Origin: Lithobates sylvaticus
Lineage: Eukaryota; Chordata; Amphibia; Anura; Ranidae
Direction: 5' to 3'
Assembly: GCA_028564925.1 (NCBI GenBank)
Contig: CM053027.1
Coordinates: 244,491,649 to 244,555,648, forward strand
Length of the DNA: 64,000 bases
Below, piece by piece: positions 12,547 through 22,847 of this stretch. Made by a program: the position numbers and the translations under genes. The notes below the pieces were generated by a model. That model saw only the letters and a program-made list of their open reading frames with translations, made no database searches and was not told where the DNA came from. The number at the start of each line of letters is the position of its first letter. Positions within the stretch are counted from its first letter, which is position 1.

Positions 12547-12666
12547 ATGCCGGACGAGAAGGACGAGAAGACCAGCGCAAGAAGAAGCGGATCGGAGGAA
12601 GAAGAAAATGGAAGAAGAAGATGGAAGAAGATGAAGGAAGGAGAAGATGAAGAAACCGAAGGATGA
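12547..12666 (+). CDS. Charged microprotein frame, N1 right arm (speculative)
   Basis: 39 codons beginning MPDEKDEKTSARRSGSEEEE and ending EDEETEG. It starts about 70 bases downstream of the expected start site of the TATA at 12444, with A at -3 of the ATG, and is followed 22 bases after the stop by AATAAA (12688-12693). It is acidic and basic, with no known domain. The same frame is on the mirror arm (12103-12222) and in N2 (19890-20006). It lies in purine-rich GAA-type sequence, where open frames arise easily, and the differences between copies do not favour silent sites. Coding status is therefore uncertain. Confidence 0.25.
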   Translation: MPDEKDEKTSARRSGSEEEENGRRRWKKMKEGEDEETEG

Positions 12667-13908
12667 AGAAAGAAGAAAGAAGATTTTAATAAAGGAATTG
12701 TCAAAGACTGTCTCCTGTCCTTTTTACCATTTTTGCCACTTTTTTGGTGAAATGGTAGGGGTACTTTTGTACCCCCTTACCATTTCACACAGGGGGGGGG
12801 CCGGGATCTGGGGGTCCCCTTGTTAAAGGGGGCTTCCAGATTCCGATAAGCCCCCCGCCCGCAGACCCCCACAACCACCGGCCAGGGTTGTGGGGAAGAG
12901 GCCCTTGTCCTAATCAACATGGGGACAAGGTGCTTTAGGGGTCTTAGACCCCCAAAGCATCCTCCCAATGTTGAGGGCATGTGGCCTGGTACGGTTCAGG
13001 CGAGAGGGGGGGCCGCTCTCGTCCCCCCCTCTTTTCCTGCGGCCTGCCAGGTTGCGTGCTCGGATAAGGGTCTGGTATGGATTTTGAGGGGGACCCCACG
13101 CCATTTTTTTTGGCTAGGGTTCCCCTTAAAATCCATACCAGACCTCAAGGGTCTGGTATGGATTTTGAGGGGGACCCTACGCCATTTTTTTTTTTTTTTT
13201 TTTTGCTGGGATCCCCCTTAATATCCATCCCAGACCTGAAGGGCCTGGTTATTGAATTTGGGGGGACCCCTACGCTTTTTTTTTTGTTTTTTATTAATGA
13301 ATGACAGCTCTCTGTGTTACAGGAGCCATCAATTCATTAGCCGCGAGTGATTTAAATAGCTTTCTTCCTGCAAAAATGACACTTTTTTGCAGGGAAAGTT
13401 CTAAGCACAGGAAACCTGCCCTCCTTCACAGGCTACCTATAGACACCCCCCAGATGTGATACTGCAATGCTGTTCTAACAGCATGCACACACATATCCCC
13501 AGAAATAAAGAACATATTGTTGTCAGCAGTCAGCAACACACTGACACGCTGACACTGTGAGTGAAACATAATATGCGAGGCCGCCGCCGCGGCGGCCTCT
13601 TATACCGTGGGGCGTGTATTAAAGCCCCTGAGCTATAATTGGCTACAGGCATCCTGCCTGTAGCCAATTATGGCTCTCCTCGCTGCCGGCGCTGTGATTG
13701 GCCAAGCATGCGGGGTCACAGTGCATGCTTGGCCAATCATCAGCCAGCATTGCACTGCGCGGGCCGCAATGCATTGCGGGGCCGCTCGCATCACACGAAT
13801 TTGATGCGAGCGGTCCCAATAGTTCTGGGCTCGCCGAGCGAGCGAACACCCGGTGCTCGATTCGAACATGGGTTCGAATCGAACACCGGGCTCATCCTTA
13901 GTTGACAC

Positions 13909-14240
13909 CCCATAATAGGTGGTCAACACTCTTTGGTAAGGGAACATCCTTTTTTTTGGTGGTGGTCGCACAAGGTGCAGGATTTTGGTGACACAACATT
14001 CAAACTTTCAATATTGTGTCACGTTTGTGACTCCTGGACTCACTTGTTTATATTATTTATTTACTGTTTATTTAATTTAAGCACAACATACCTGTTCACC
14101 TATTTAATTTTTGTGACAATATCTCACTTGATTGTTGTAGCTGCGAGTTTTGTTTTTGTTTATCATAAGCGCATTTTATTTATTTTTTTGCTATTTTTCA
14201 CTGTGTTATTGTGTATTATTATTTTTCCTACAGTTTAAAG
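13909..14240 (+). other. Continuation of PLE 3' flank, AT-rich
   Basis: Sequence after the N1 target duplication continues the 10560-10965 block. T-rich, with no frame that resembles a known protein. Confidence 0.3.
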
Positions 14241-15039
14241 GGTTGTAAAATATCCCCAAACCATTTTTTTTTTTTTAGAGCACAGGAGCTGAAGAATAAA
14301 TGGAAAAATGGAAGAATATGGTACTTCTGATTTTGTACGTTCTGCAATAGTTTTTCAAATGTTTATCAAAACATTATTTACTATAAAAGCACAAAAATAA
14401 CAAATATTTGTAAATTTAAAATTATACCTTTTTGGGAAGTAGTGAAAATCAAAGCTACACAAAAATGTAAATAAGCAACTTAAACAAAAAATCTTGAAGT
14501 TGACACTGCACCTATGTGTTGTAGTCACAGGCGTGCGCAGGGGTTGTACCAGGTACACTCTCATCACTATGTGCAGTGCCGATTCCCCCTGCTGCCTGGG
14601 CTTTCCACCCCACAGTGGTGCTGGCTTCCCTCCTCACCTCCCGACTGCTACAGTTGATGTTTCAGGATGGGGAGCAGGAAAAGAGGCTAGTAAATATGTA
14701 ATTTACCGGCCTCTTCCTTTTCTAAATAAACACACTCGCTCACTGTGTCAATTCATAACTGAAACATAGTAAACTGTGTTTACTATTCTTCAGTTTGTGA
14801 ATGAACAGGAAGCCACTCAGAACAGAGCACTGCCCCGTGCAGCTAAGGCTGCTGAGAATAGCATGTGTGTTTAAGCTTTGGGATGCCCACCCTAATGCAA
14901 TAGGCTGCGCACACCTATGGTTGTAGTAACACCCAATCTGTGGCGTCCCATGTGTGCTGCATTGGCCTGCATTGCAATAAAATAATCCAAGCATTTGCTC
15001 TGCTGTGCATAAAGTTGAATGAATGTAATCCCGGAAAGG
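14241..15039. other. Unrecognised intergenic sequence
   Basis: It starts with a fragment resembling the end of the 269-777 MITE (TTTAAAGGGTTGTAAA near 14235). Nothing else is recognisable. Confidence 0.35.
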
Positions 15040-15642
15040 TTAAAGCTGAACTCCCGGAAGCATAAAAATCCTCCTGTGCAGTAGGGCTGCATCTGCACTG
15101 CAAGGGCTAAATGCTCATTTATGTCTAGGAGACTTGGTAAAGTACTTTTTTATACCCGATTATCCACTCCTGCAGGCTCCCCTTCACTGTTAGACTGGTC
15201 CCTGCAGTTTTATCTCCTCTATGTTTTGGCAGACTGTGGTCTTTTGACATCATCAAGACCTATGAAGGGGCTATAGCCCTGCATTGGACCAGTGCCAGAG
15301 CATGAGGAATAACTCTGACAGTGGAAAGGAGTAGCAGCTAAGTAAAACTGCTTTTCTGTCCCCTAGACATAAACAAGCAGGTAAAGTGTTACTAATGTAA
15401 TTTTTTTGTTTGTTTTAAAATAACAAACATGTTATCCTTCTCTTCTGGGGTGCACTGTCTGTGATCTTGGCTCCTCTTCCACCAATTGCTCCTGCTACTG
15501 TTTTAGGCCCTGTGTAAAGAGGAAGATTGAGGAGACGAGATGCAGCCATACACAATGCTGTATCTCTTGTCCCCTCTCTTCCCCTTCATATGGGGAATGG
15601 GCAAGACAGAAAGCTAACTTTTTGGCTTTAGAACCACTTTAA
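15040..15642. mobile_element. Probable TTAA MITE
   Basis: TTAAAGCTGAACTCC at 15040 and GAACCACTTTAA ending at 15642 are weak inverted ends with TTAA. Inside, TTTATGTCTAGGAGAC (about 15118-15133) is repeated inverted near 15359-15374, giving a foldback. Diverged; boundaries approximate. Confidence 0.4.
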
Positions 15643-16325
15643 CCACTGCAGTTTGGACACTCTGATGTATTGTAACAGCAAACTGCAGCGCACATGCACA
15701 AAGAAAAATTTGAGAACCTGCTAGCCAAAATTTGTTGGCGGAAATTCTGACATACTTTACATTACAGGTAATTTAGGTCAATAAAAATGTAGGGTTAAAA
15801 ATATTTTTTAGCTAAATGTCAGCTTTAAGTCATTATTAAAATCACTACTCCCTGCCAAAATGATTTTTTTAAATGTGTTTTTGCTTTGGTACATGTTCCC
15901 TAGGGCAGTGCCCAGTATCCATGGGTTTGTGGCTCCCTTTGACTTTAGTGGGGTTAGGATTTAACACCTAAACTCCTCTACAAACCTGCCTTGACCTGAA
16001 CACAGGCATATTTCAAAATAACTACTGGTAACTAGGGATGGGCCGGTGTTCGATTCGAACCCACGTTCAAATCGAGCACCGGGCGTTCGCCCGCTCGGCG
16101 AGCCCAGAACTATTTGGACCGTTCGCATCACATTCGTGTGATGCGAGCGGCCCGCAATGCACTGCGCCAGTCACAGTGCATTGCTGGCTGATGATTGGCC
16201 AAGCATGCACTGTGACCCCGCATGCTTGGCCAATCACAGCGCCGGCAGCGAGGAGAGCCATAATTGGCTACAGCAGGATGCCTGTAGCCAATTAAAGCTC
16301 AGGGGCTTTAGTACACGGCCCATTC

Positions 16326-16332
16326 TATAAAA
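16326..16332 (+). promoter_or_regulatory. TATA box of the autonomous hAT
   Basis: TATAAAA sits in a GC-rich setting (GGCCCATTC before, GGCCGCCGC after), about 290 bp inside the left end and upstream of the 5' leader repeats. The matching place in N1 and N2 reads AGTATAAGAGG or similar. Promoter role inferred from position. Confidence 0.45.
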
Positions 16333-16639
16333 GGCCGCCGCTGTGGCGGCCTAGTGCACTGTGTTCCGGTGACTGTGATACAAGCAGTCTGTTGTACATT
16401 GCTGATGCTGATTCATTGCTGATGCTGATTCATATATTTGAATTTATATTCATTCTGCTGATTGCACTGCTACTGACAGTATCTGCAGTGCTGTGCTATA
16501 CATTCTGCTGTGCTGAGTGGTGACATTATCTGCTGCTGAGTCTAACTTTATCTGCTGTGATTCTGGGGATTAGTCTGGTGTGTGCGTGCTGTTAGTACAG
16601 CATTGCAGTATCACCTTTATCCTACTGGCCTATTGTGAT

Positions 16640-17890
16640 CTAAGGCAGCCAGCCAGGCATTTATAGGAGCTAGCGTGTGTGTGTGTGTGCTGTGTTAGTA
16701 CAGCACACATAAAACCACCTCTGCCTCTCTATCTGTCATAAGGCCCAGTTGTTGTCATCTAAGGCAGTCTCTATCTGCCGTAAGGCCCAGTTGTTGTCAT
16801 CTAAGGCAGCCAGGCATTTACAGGAGCTAGCGTGTGTGTCTGCTGTGTTAGTAGAGCACACATAAAACCACCTCAGCCTCTCTATCTGCCATAAGGCCCT
16901 GTTGTTGTCATCTAAGGCAGCCTCTATCTGCCGTAAGGCCCAGTTGTTGTCATCTAAGGCAGCCTCTATCTGCAGTAAGGCCCAGTTGTTGTCATCTAAG
17001 GCAGCCTCTATCTGCCGTAAGGCCCAGTTGTTGTCATCTAAGGCAACCAGGCATTTACAGGAGCTAGTGTGTGTGTCTGCTGTGTTAGTACAGCACACAT
17101 AAAACCACCTCTGCCTCTCTATCTGTCATAAGGCCCAGTTGTTGTCATCTAAGGCAGTCTCTATCTGCCGTAAGGCCCAGTTGTTGTCATCTAAGGCAGC
17201 CAGGCATTTACAGGAGCTAGCGTGTGTGTCTGCTGTGTTAGTAGAGCACACATAAAACCACCTCAGCCTCTCTATCTGCCATAAGGCCCTGTTGTTGTCA
17301 TCTAAGGCAGCCTCTATCTGCCGTAAGGCCCAGTTGTTGTCATCTAAGGCAGCCTCTATCTGCAGTAAGGCCCAGTTGTTGTCATCTAAGGCAGCCTCTA
17401 TCTGCCGTAAGGCCCAGTTGTTGTCATCTAAGGCAACCAGGCATTTACAGGAGCTAGTGTGTGTGTCTGCTGTGTTAGTACAGCACACATAAAACCACCT
17501 CAGCCTCTCTATCTGCCATAAGGCCCTGTTGTTGTCATCTAAAGCAGCCTCTATCTGTCGTAAGGCCCAGTTGTTGTCATCTAAGGTAGCCTCTATCTGC
17601 CGTAAGGCCCAGTTGTTGTCATCTAAGGCAGCCAGGCATTTACAGGAGCTAGTGTGTGTGTCTGCTGTGTTAGTACAGCAAACATAAAACCACCTTAGCC
17701 TCCCTATCTGTCATAAGGCCCTGTTGTTGTCATCTAAGGCAGCCACCACCTCAGCCTCTATCTACCGTAAGGCCCAGTTCTTGTAATCTAAGGTAGCCTC
17801 TATCTGACGTAAGGCCCAGTTGTTGTCATCTAAGGCAGCCTCTATCTGCCGTAAGGCCCTGTTGTTGTCATCTAAGGCAGCCATCTGCAG
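16640..17890. repeat. Tandem leader repeats of the hAT, 42-45 bp units with a 390-bp higher-order copy
   Basis: The unit, roughly CCTCTATCTGCCGTAAGGCC then CAGTTGTTGTCATCTAAGGCAG, is repeated many times. Every few units there is a longer spacer with GGAGCTAGTGTGTGTGTCTG and a run to ACATAAAACCACC. A 390-bp block is present twice in succession (16736-17098 equals 17126-17488 over the compared frame), which marks a recent duplication. The array lies between promoter and start codon. Frames inside it are repeat artefacts. Confidence 0.9.
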
Positions 17891-17942
17891 GAGTTAGTGT
17901 GTGTGCTGTGTGACTCCAGCACAATATACACTACCCACTACA

Positions 17943-18772
17943 ATGCCTGGAAGACCGACAAGGAGAGGCAGACAGTCCCGAGGCAAGAACACAGGGCAAG
18001 CAGGCTCTGTGTCTAGAGACAACAGTACTGGTCGTGGACGTGGTCGTGCATCGTCATCAGCACGTGGCCATGGGACACGCTTGTCCTTGTTTTCGGCAGC
18101 TGGACATGTTGAGCCGCATCATGCCGAAGGCTTGGTAGAGTGGATGACCAAGCCCTCCTCATCCTCCTCATCCTCTCTCACCCAGGCTCAGGGTACTGGC
18201 AAAGCAGCTGCCAACGCGTACTCAATGGCATCATCAGGCACCTCTTCCCTAGACCCACCATGTTCTCCTGAGGAGTCCCCTGAACTGTTTGAGCACAGTG
18301 TTGGGTACATGCTCCAGGAGGATGCCCAACGTTTTGAAGGCTCGGATGAAGATACCCAGCTAGAGGAAGGCAGTAGCGTGAGCGCAGAGAGAGGGGATGC
18401 TCAAGGACAGCAATCTGGCAGTCATGTTCCACCAGCTGCAGCATACTGCCAGGTTTGCTCCAGTGGTGAAGAGGGAGGGGATGATGAGGTCACTGCCTCC
18501 ACGTGGGTACCTGAAGGGAGAGAGGAGGAGGAGGAGGAAGCGGCACATGTTCAACGAGGCAGAATGCCCTCCGGAGGCCAGCTAGAGGCCAGCACACCAA
18601 CTGAATCACACCGCAGAGCTCCGCATGTGCAGGGCGCTGCCTCTGCACGTTATCACAAAAGTTCTTTGGTGTGGGCCTTTTTTGAGACGAGTGCATCAGA
18701 TTGCACCACTGCTATTTGCAACATATGTCTTAAGCGTATCTCGCGTGACCAAAACTTCAGCCGCTTGGGCAC
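17943..18772 (+). CDS. hAT transposase, N-terminal part with BED zinc finger (interrupted)
   Basis: Begins MPGRPTRRGRQSRGK, an AT-hook-like basic start, followed by GRGRGR, a Ser/Glu-rich linker, and the first half of a BED finger: SLVWAFFETS then CNICLKRISRDQNFSRLGT (C-x2-C). Nested element N2 cuts the frame after codon 276. The finger resumes at 21636 with TSMTRHMSTCH, giving the two histidines. BED fingers bind DNA and are typical of hAT transposases; here it would recognise the element ends. A GTG-led extension upstream (17901) is less likely than the ATG at 17943. Confidence 0.75.
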
Positions 18773-19889
18773 TAGGGATGAGCCGAACACCCCCCCATTC
18801 GGCTCGCACCAGAACCCGCGAACGGACCTAAAGTCCGTGCGAGCTTTAGAACCCTATTAGTTATAATGGATGCGAACGTTCAAAATCAAAAGTGCTAATT
18901 TTAAAGGCTAATATGCATGTTATTGTCATAAAAAGTGTTTGGGGACCTGGGTCCTGCCCCAGGGGACATGTATCAATGCAAACATTTTTTTTTAAAACTG
19001 CCGTTTTTTCAGGAGCAGTGATTTTAATAATGCTTAAATTGAAACAATAAAAGTGTAATATTCCTTTAAATTTCGTACCTGGGGGGTGTCTATTGTATGC
19101 ATGTAAAGGGGCGCATGTTTCCTGTGCTTAGAACTGTCCCTGCAAAGAATGTAATTTTTGCAGGAAAGAAAGCTATTTAAACACTCGCAGCTAATCTGAA
19201 TTGACGGCTCCCGTAATACAGAGAACAGTCATTCATTGAAAGTCATTCATAAAAAAAAAGTAATTGATAAAAAATAAAACACATTAAAAAAAAAAGTGTG
19301 GGGGTCCCCTCAAATTCAATAACCAGGCCCTTCAGGTCTGGGATGGATATTAAGGGGGACCCCAGCCAAAAAAAAAAAAAAATGGCGTAGGGTCCCCCTC
19401 AAAATCCATACCAGACCCTTTAGGTCTGGGATGGATTTTAAGGGGAACCACAGCCCAAAAAAATGGCGTGGGGTCCTCCTCAAAATCCATACCAGACCCT
19501 TATCCGAGCACGCAACCTGGCAGGCCGCAGGAAACGAGGGGGGGACGAGAGCGCCCCCCCTCCCGCCTGAACCGTACCAGGCCACATGCCCTCAACATTG
19601 GGAGGATGCTTTGAGGATCTGAGACCCCCAAAGCACTTTGTCCCCATGTTGATGAGGACAAGGGCCTTGTCCCCACAACCGTGCCCGGTGGTTGTGGGGG
19701 TCTGCGGGCGGGGGGCTTATCGGAATCTGGAAGCCCCCTTTAACAAGGGGACCCCCAGATCCCGCCCCCCCTGTGTAAAATGGTAAGGGGGTACAAAAGT
19801 ACCCCTACCATTTCACCAAAAAAGTGTCAAAAATTTTAAAAATGACAGGAGACGGTCTTTGACAATTCCTTTATTAAAATCTTCTTTTT

Positions 19890-20006
19890 TCATCCTTCGG
19901 TTTCTTCATCTTCTCCTTCCGTCATCTTCTTCAATCTTCTTCCATTTTCTTCTATCTCCGATCCGCTTCTTCTTGCACTGGTCTTCTCGTCCTTCTCGTC
20001 CGGCAT
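19890..20006 (-). CDS. Charged microprotein frame, N2 left arm (speculative)
   Basis: 38 codons, again MPDEKDEKTSARRSGSE at the start and EGEDEETEG at the end. Compared with N1 it has a one-codon deletion and several replacements, but the frame is kept. It lies downstream of an intact TATA. The opposite arm of N2 has an early stop (24 codons). Coding status uncertain. Confidence 0.25.
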   Translation of the reverse strand: MPDEKDEKTSARRSGSEIEENGRRLKKMTEGEDEETEG

Positions 20007-20100
20007 CTTCTTCCATGGCGTCGGCATCTGTTCTTCTGTCAGGCCGCTCCTCGCAATGGGAGGCTCCCGCTGTGTGAGGCTTCGCTCCGTCTGACAGGTC

Positions 20101-20226
20101 TTTTATAACGGAGGGCACCTGGTGACCCCGCCCCCTCTGACGTCATGGGGAAAGCCATAGAGAATTCCCCATGACGTCCCCATGCGTCAGAGGGGGCGGG
20201 GTCACCAGGTGCCCTCCATTATAAAA
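20101..20226. promoter_or_regulatory. Symmetric divergent promoter at the centre of N2
   Basis: Both TATAAAA boxes are intact: minus strand at 20101-20107 and plus strand at 20220-20226. Between them are GC boxes (CCCCGCCCCC 20126-20135 and GGGGGCGGGG 20192-20201), a perfect CRE TGACGTCA (20138-20145) and a near-CRE TGACGTCC (20172-20179). The two halves are almost mirror images. AATAAA signals lie outward at 19870-19875 (minus) and 20450-20455 (plus), 225-235 bp from the TATA boxes. Confidence 0.55.
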
Positions 20227-21635
20227 GACCTGTCAGAGGCAGCGAAGCCTCACACAGCGGGAGCCTCCCATTGCGAGGAGTGGCCCAAGAAGAGACACCG
20301 ACGCTGGCGCCATGGAAGAAGATGCCGGACGAGAAGAATGAGAAGACCAGCGCAAGAAGAAGCGGATCGGAGGAAGAAGTAAATGGAAGAAGATGACGGA
20401 AGGAGAAGATGAAGAAACCGAAGGATGAAGAAAGAAGAAAGAAGATTTTAATAAAGGAATTGTCAAAGACCGTCTCCTGTCATTTTTACAATTTTTTACA
20501 CTTTTTTGGTGAAATGATAGGCCCCTTACCATTTCACACAGGGGGGGCGGGATCTTCCGATAAGCCCCCGGGGGGGGGGCTTCCAGATTCCGATAAGCCC
20601 CCGCCCGCAGACCCCCACAACCACCGGACACGGTTGTGGGGACGAGGCCCTTGTCCTCATCAACATGGGGACTAGGTGCTTTGGGGGTCTCAGACCCCCA
20701 AAGCATCCTCCCAATGTTGAGGGCATGTGGCCTGGTACGGTTCAGGCGGGAGGGGGGGCCGCTCTCGTCCCCCCTCTTTTCCTGCGGCCTGCCAGGTTGC
20801 GTGCTCGGATAAGGGTCTGGTATGGATTTTGAGGGGGACCCCACGCCATTTTTTTTGGCTGGGGTTCCCCTTAAAATCCATCCCAGACCTCAAGGGTCTG
20901 GTATGGATTTTGAGGGGGACCCTACGCCATTTTTTTTTGGCTGGGGTCCCCCTTAATATCCATCCCAGACCTGAAGGGCCTGGTTATTGAATTTGGAGGG
21001 ACCCCCACACTTTTTTTTTTTGTTTTTTATCAATGAATGACAGTTCTCTGTGTTACGGGAGCCATCAATTCATTAGCCGCGAGTGCTTTTAAATAGCTTT
21101 TTTCCCTGCAAAAATGACACTTTTTGCAGGGACAGTTCTAAGCACATGAAACCTGCCCCCCTTCACAGGCAACCTATAGACACCCCCCAGATGTGATACT
21201 GCAATGCTGTACTAACAGCACGCACACACAAATCCCCAGAAATAAAGCACATATTGTCAGCAGTCAGCAGCACACTGACACGCTGACACTGAAACACAAC
21301 ATGCGAGGCCGCCGCCGCGGCGGCCTCTTATACTGTGGGGCATGTACTAAAGCCCCTGAGCTATAATTGGCTACAGGCATCCTGCCTGTAGCCAATTATG
21401 GCTCTCCTCGCTGCCGGCGCTGTGATTGGCCAAGCATGCGGGGTCATAGTGCATGCTTGGCCAATCATCAGCCAGCATTGCACTGCGACTGGCACAATGC
21501 ATTGCGGGCCGCTCGCATCACACGAATTTGATGCGAGCGGCCCAAATAGTTCTGGGCTCGCCGAAAGGGCGAACGCCCGATGTTCGATTCGAACATGGGT
21601 TCGAATCGAACACCGGGCCCATCCCTATTGGGCAC

Positions 21636-21879
21636 CACAAGCATGACCAGACATATGTCGACCTGCCATGCAGCTCGTTGGCAAGCGCACATTAAAGACC
21701 CACACCAAAGAACAAAGCGGACCTCTCCTTGCTCCTCATCAGCTGGGATCTCCAACCCCACTATACCTTCAGTCCTCTCTGAAAGCTGCACTGAGAGGAA
21801 TGAAGGTATAGAATTAGGTGTGTCACAGCCAAGTACTTGCGGGCACTCTGCTAGCAGTAACAAAGAAAAAAGGAAATAA
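21636..21879 (+). CDS. hAT transposase, second half of BED finger and linker
   Basis: In frame with 17943-18772 once N2 and one target copy are removed. MTRHMSTCH supplies the BED histidines; a polar linker rich in Ser and Glu follows, ending in SNKEKRK and a TAA stop at 21877. Related transposases continue directly into the catalytic domain, so the stop, or a lost splice site, is probably decay. Confidence 0.65.
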
Positions 21880-21989
21880 TTGGGACTTTAAATGAGACGC
21901 AACGAGGAATATTACGCCTCCATCCCTAGTTGCTTGAAAGATGGGGGGGGATGGTGGGACTTAAGATGAGGTGCGTGAGGTAGAGCCAG

Positions 21990-22845
21990 ACACAACCATA
22001 TACATAGGTAAAAAATTATATTCTTTATTAGACCAAAGATAGGGCATGGATCAACCCATATAAATGCATAATAACGCATTGGCATATAAAATACAAAGTA
22101 TCAACATATATATTGAGGATAGTCACCAACATGACACAGAATGTAAATTTTGTAAAAAATCACAGTCCCTCAAATGGAGTATGCATTACATTATATCAGG
22201 GTGGTAGAGCAATAAAAACCATCTAGAATCATACATATGAGATGGATGCATCAAAATAAGCTTGACGACGTTTCGTGGACTTCTATCCACTCATCAGGAG
22301 CAACTGCATCCATATACTAAAAAGGGGATAAAAAAAGATCACCATTATGGTTTGATATAGCCACAGACTGGAGGGGTAGAGGGATTAAGGATGATGATGA
22401 ACAGATAAACGGCCATAACTGAAAGTACTCACATAAGAGCTGATACTAGGTCATGCGATACCACCTGCCAGAGGTCAGCCAGATATATATGTCCAGCACG
22501 GGAGCTGAGGAAAGGACCCAAGCATGAACCAGGAGCACACACGCAGTCCCCCAAAGAAAAGTGTGTATGGAAAAATCTTGATGTAACTGTGGATGGGTTT
22601 TCTGTATTGTATACAATAAAGTAAATGGTTTGTTACCATATTGGTATAAATAAAAAGAAATATCATATAGCGTAGACCCATCACCACAGTATAAAAGTAT
22701 ATTATAGAGCATATCAACAAGGTGAACAGAATGGAAAGATAAGGTGTCCATATGGTAAGAATAGGGAAGAGGAGATGAGATTCCTGAAACAGGAGAAATT
22801 GATGAAGTAGAGAAATTTAACAATAAAGCAAGAGCAGTACACCGA
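21990..22845 (-). mobile_element. PLE 3' fragment with hammerhead ribozyme
   Basis: Inserted in the hAT between the BED linker and the catalytic domain. The presumed 3' end on the minus strand has AATAAAG (plus-strand CTTTATT at about 22021-22027). The hammerhead lies 215-290 bp upstream. No reverse transcriptase remains. Minus-strand frames here show no known motif. Outer limits are approximate, set by loss of hAT similarity. Confidence 0.5.
22242..22313 (-). ncRNA. Hammerhead ribozyme with complete core (type I)
   Basis: Minus strand: outer stem I ATGGATGCA/TGCATCCAT (9 bp), an internal loop, inner GCT/AGC, the box CTGATGA (22291-22297), stem II GTGGA-TAGAAG-TCCAC (22275-22290), GAAA (22271-22274), then C-GTC-GTC with a two-pair stem III and cleavage expected after GTC (between 22264 and 22263). 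One stem I pair beside the core is C-A, explained by a CpG change. Hammerheads are known in Penelope-like elements, where short stem III forms are usual. All invariant core bases are present. Confidence 0.75.
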
Positions 22846-22847
22846 CG

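Larger units (their letters stand above)
11271..13453. repeat. Giant inverted repeat inside N1
   Basis: Left arm about 11271-12375, right arm about 12390-13453. Corresponding blocks mirror about position 12384.5, for example 11789-11992 against 12777-12980. Each arm also has small inner hairpins such as AAAATCCATACCAGACC at 11603-11619 facing 11625-11641 (17-bp arms, 5-nt loop). The arms are very similar, so they either arose recently or are kept alike by conversion. Confidence 0.9.
10966..13900. mobile_element. Foldback hAT element N1 (non-autonomous)
   Basis: Flanked by an 8-bp target duplication GTTGACAC (10958-10965 and 13901-13908). The ends TAGGGATGAGCC and GGGCTCATCCTTA are those of the autonomous hAT at 16033-30431. 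The left end here corresponds to its 3' end and the right end to its 5' end. The interior is not transposase but a giant imperfect palindrome with about 1.1-kb arms centred near 12384. A close relative lies at 18773-21627. It would need the transposase in trans. Confidence 0.9.
19077..21192. repeat. Giant inverted repeat inside N2
   Basis: Arms mirror about position 20156, for example 19586-19786 against 20526-20726. The arms carry the same inner order as N1: outer A-rich hairpins, a GC-rich block, AATAAA, a purine-rich unit and TATA. Small indels shift the mirror axis by a few bases. Confidence 0.88.
18773..21627. mobile_element. Foldback hAT element N2, inserted in the hAT transposase gene
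   Basis: The target duplication TTGGGCAC (18765-18772 and 21628-21635) lies inside the BED-finger codons; removing the element restores the frame exactly. Ends TAGGGATGAGCC and GGGCCCATCCCTA. The interior is a palindrome with arms about 19077-20150 and 20165-21192, closely related to N1. It shows that the small element moved into its own autonomous relative. Confidence 0.9.

Noticed and set aside
13639-13971. Overlapping frames of 67-112 codons in the N1 terminal region
   Set aside because: This is the GC-rich hAT terminus with internal palindromes; frames are open on both strands by composition.
16736-17488. Two identical 120-codon minus-strand frames
   Set aside because: They are tandem leader repeats of the hAT, antisense to its gene; identity reflects a 390-bp duplication.
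16640-17890. CRISPR-like spaced repeat
   Set aside because: Spacers are not unique and the context is a eukaryotic transposon leader.
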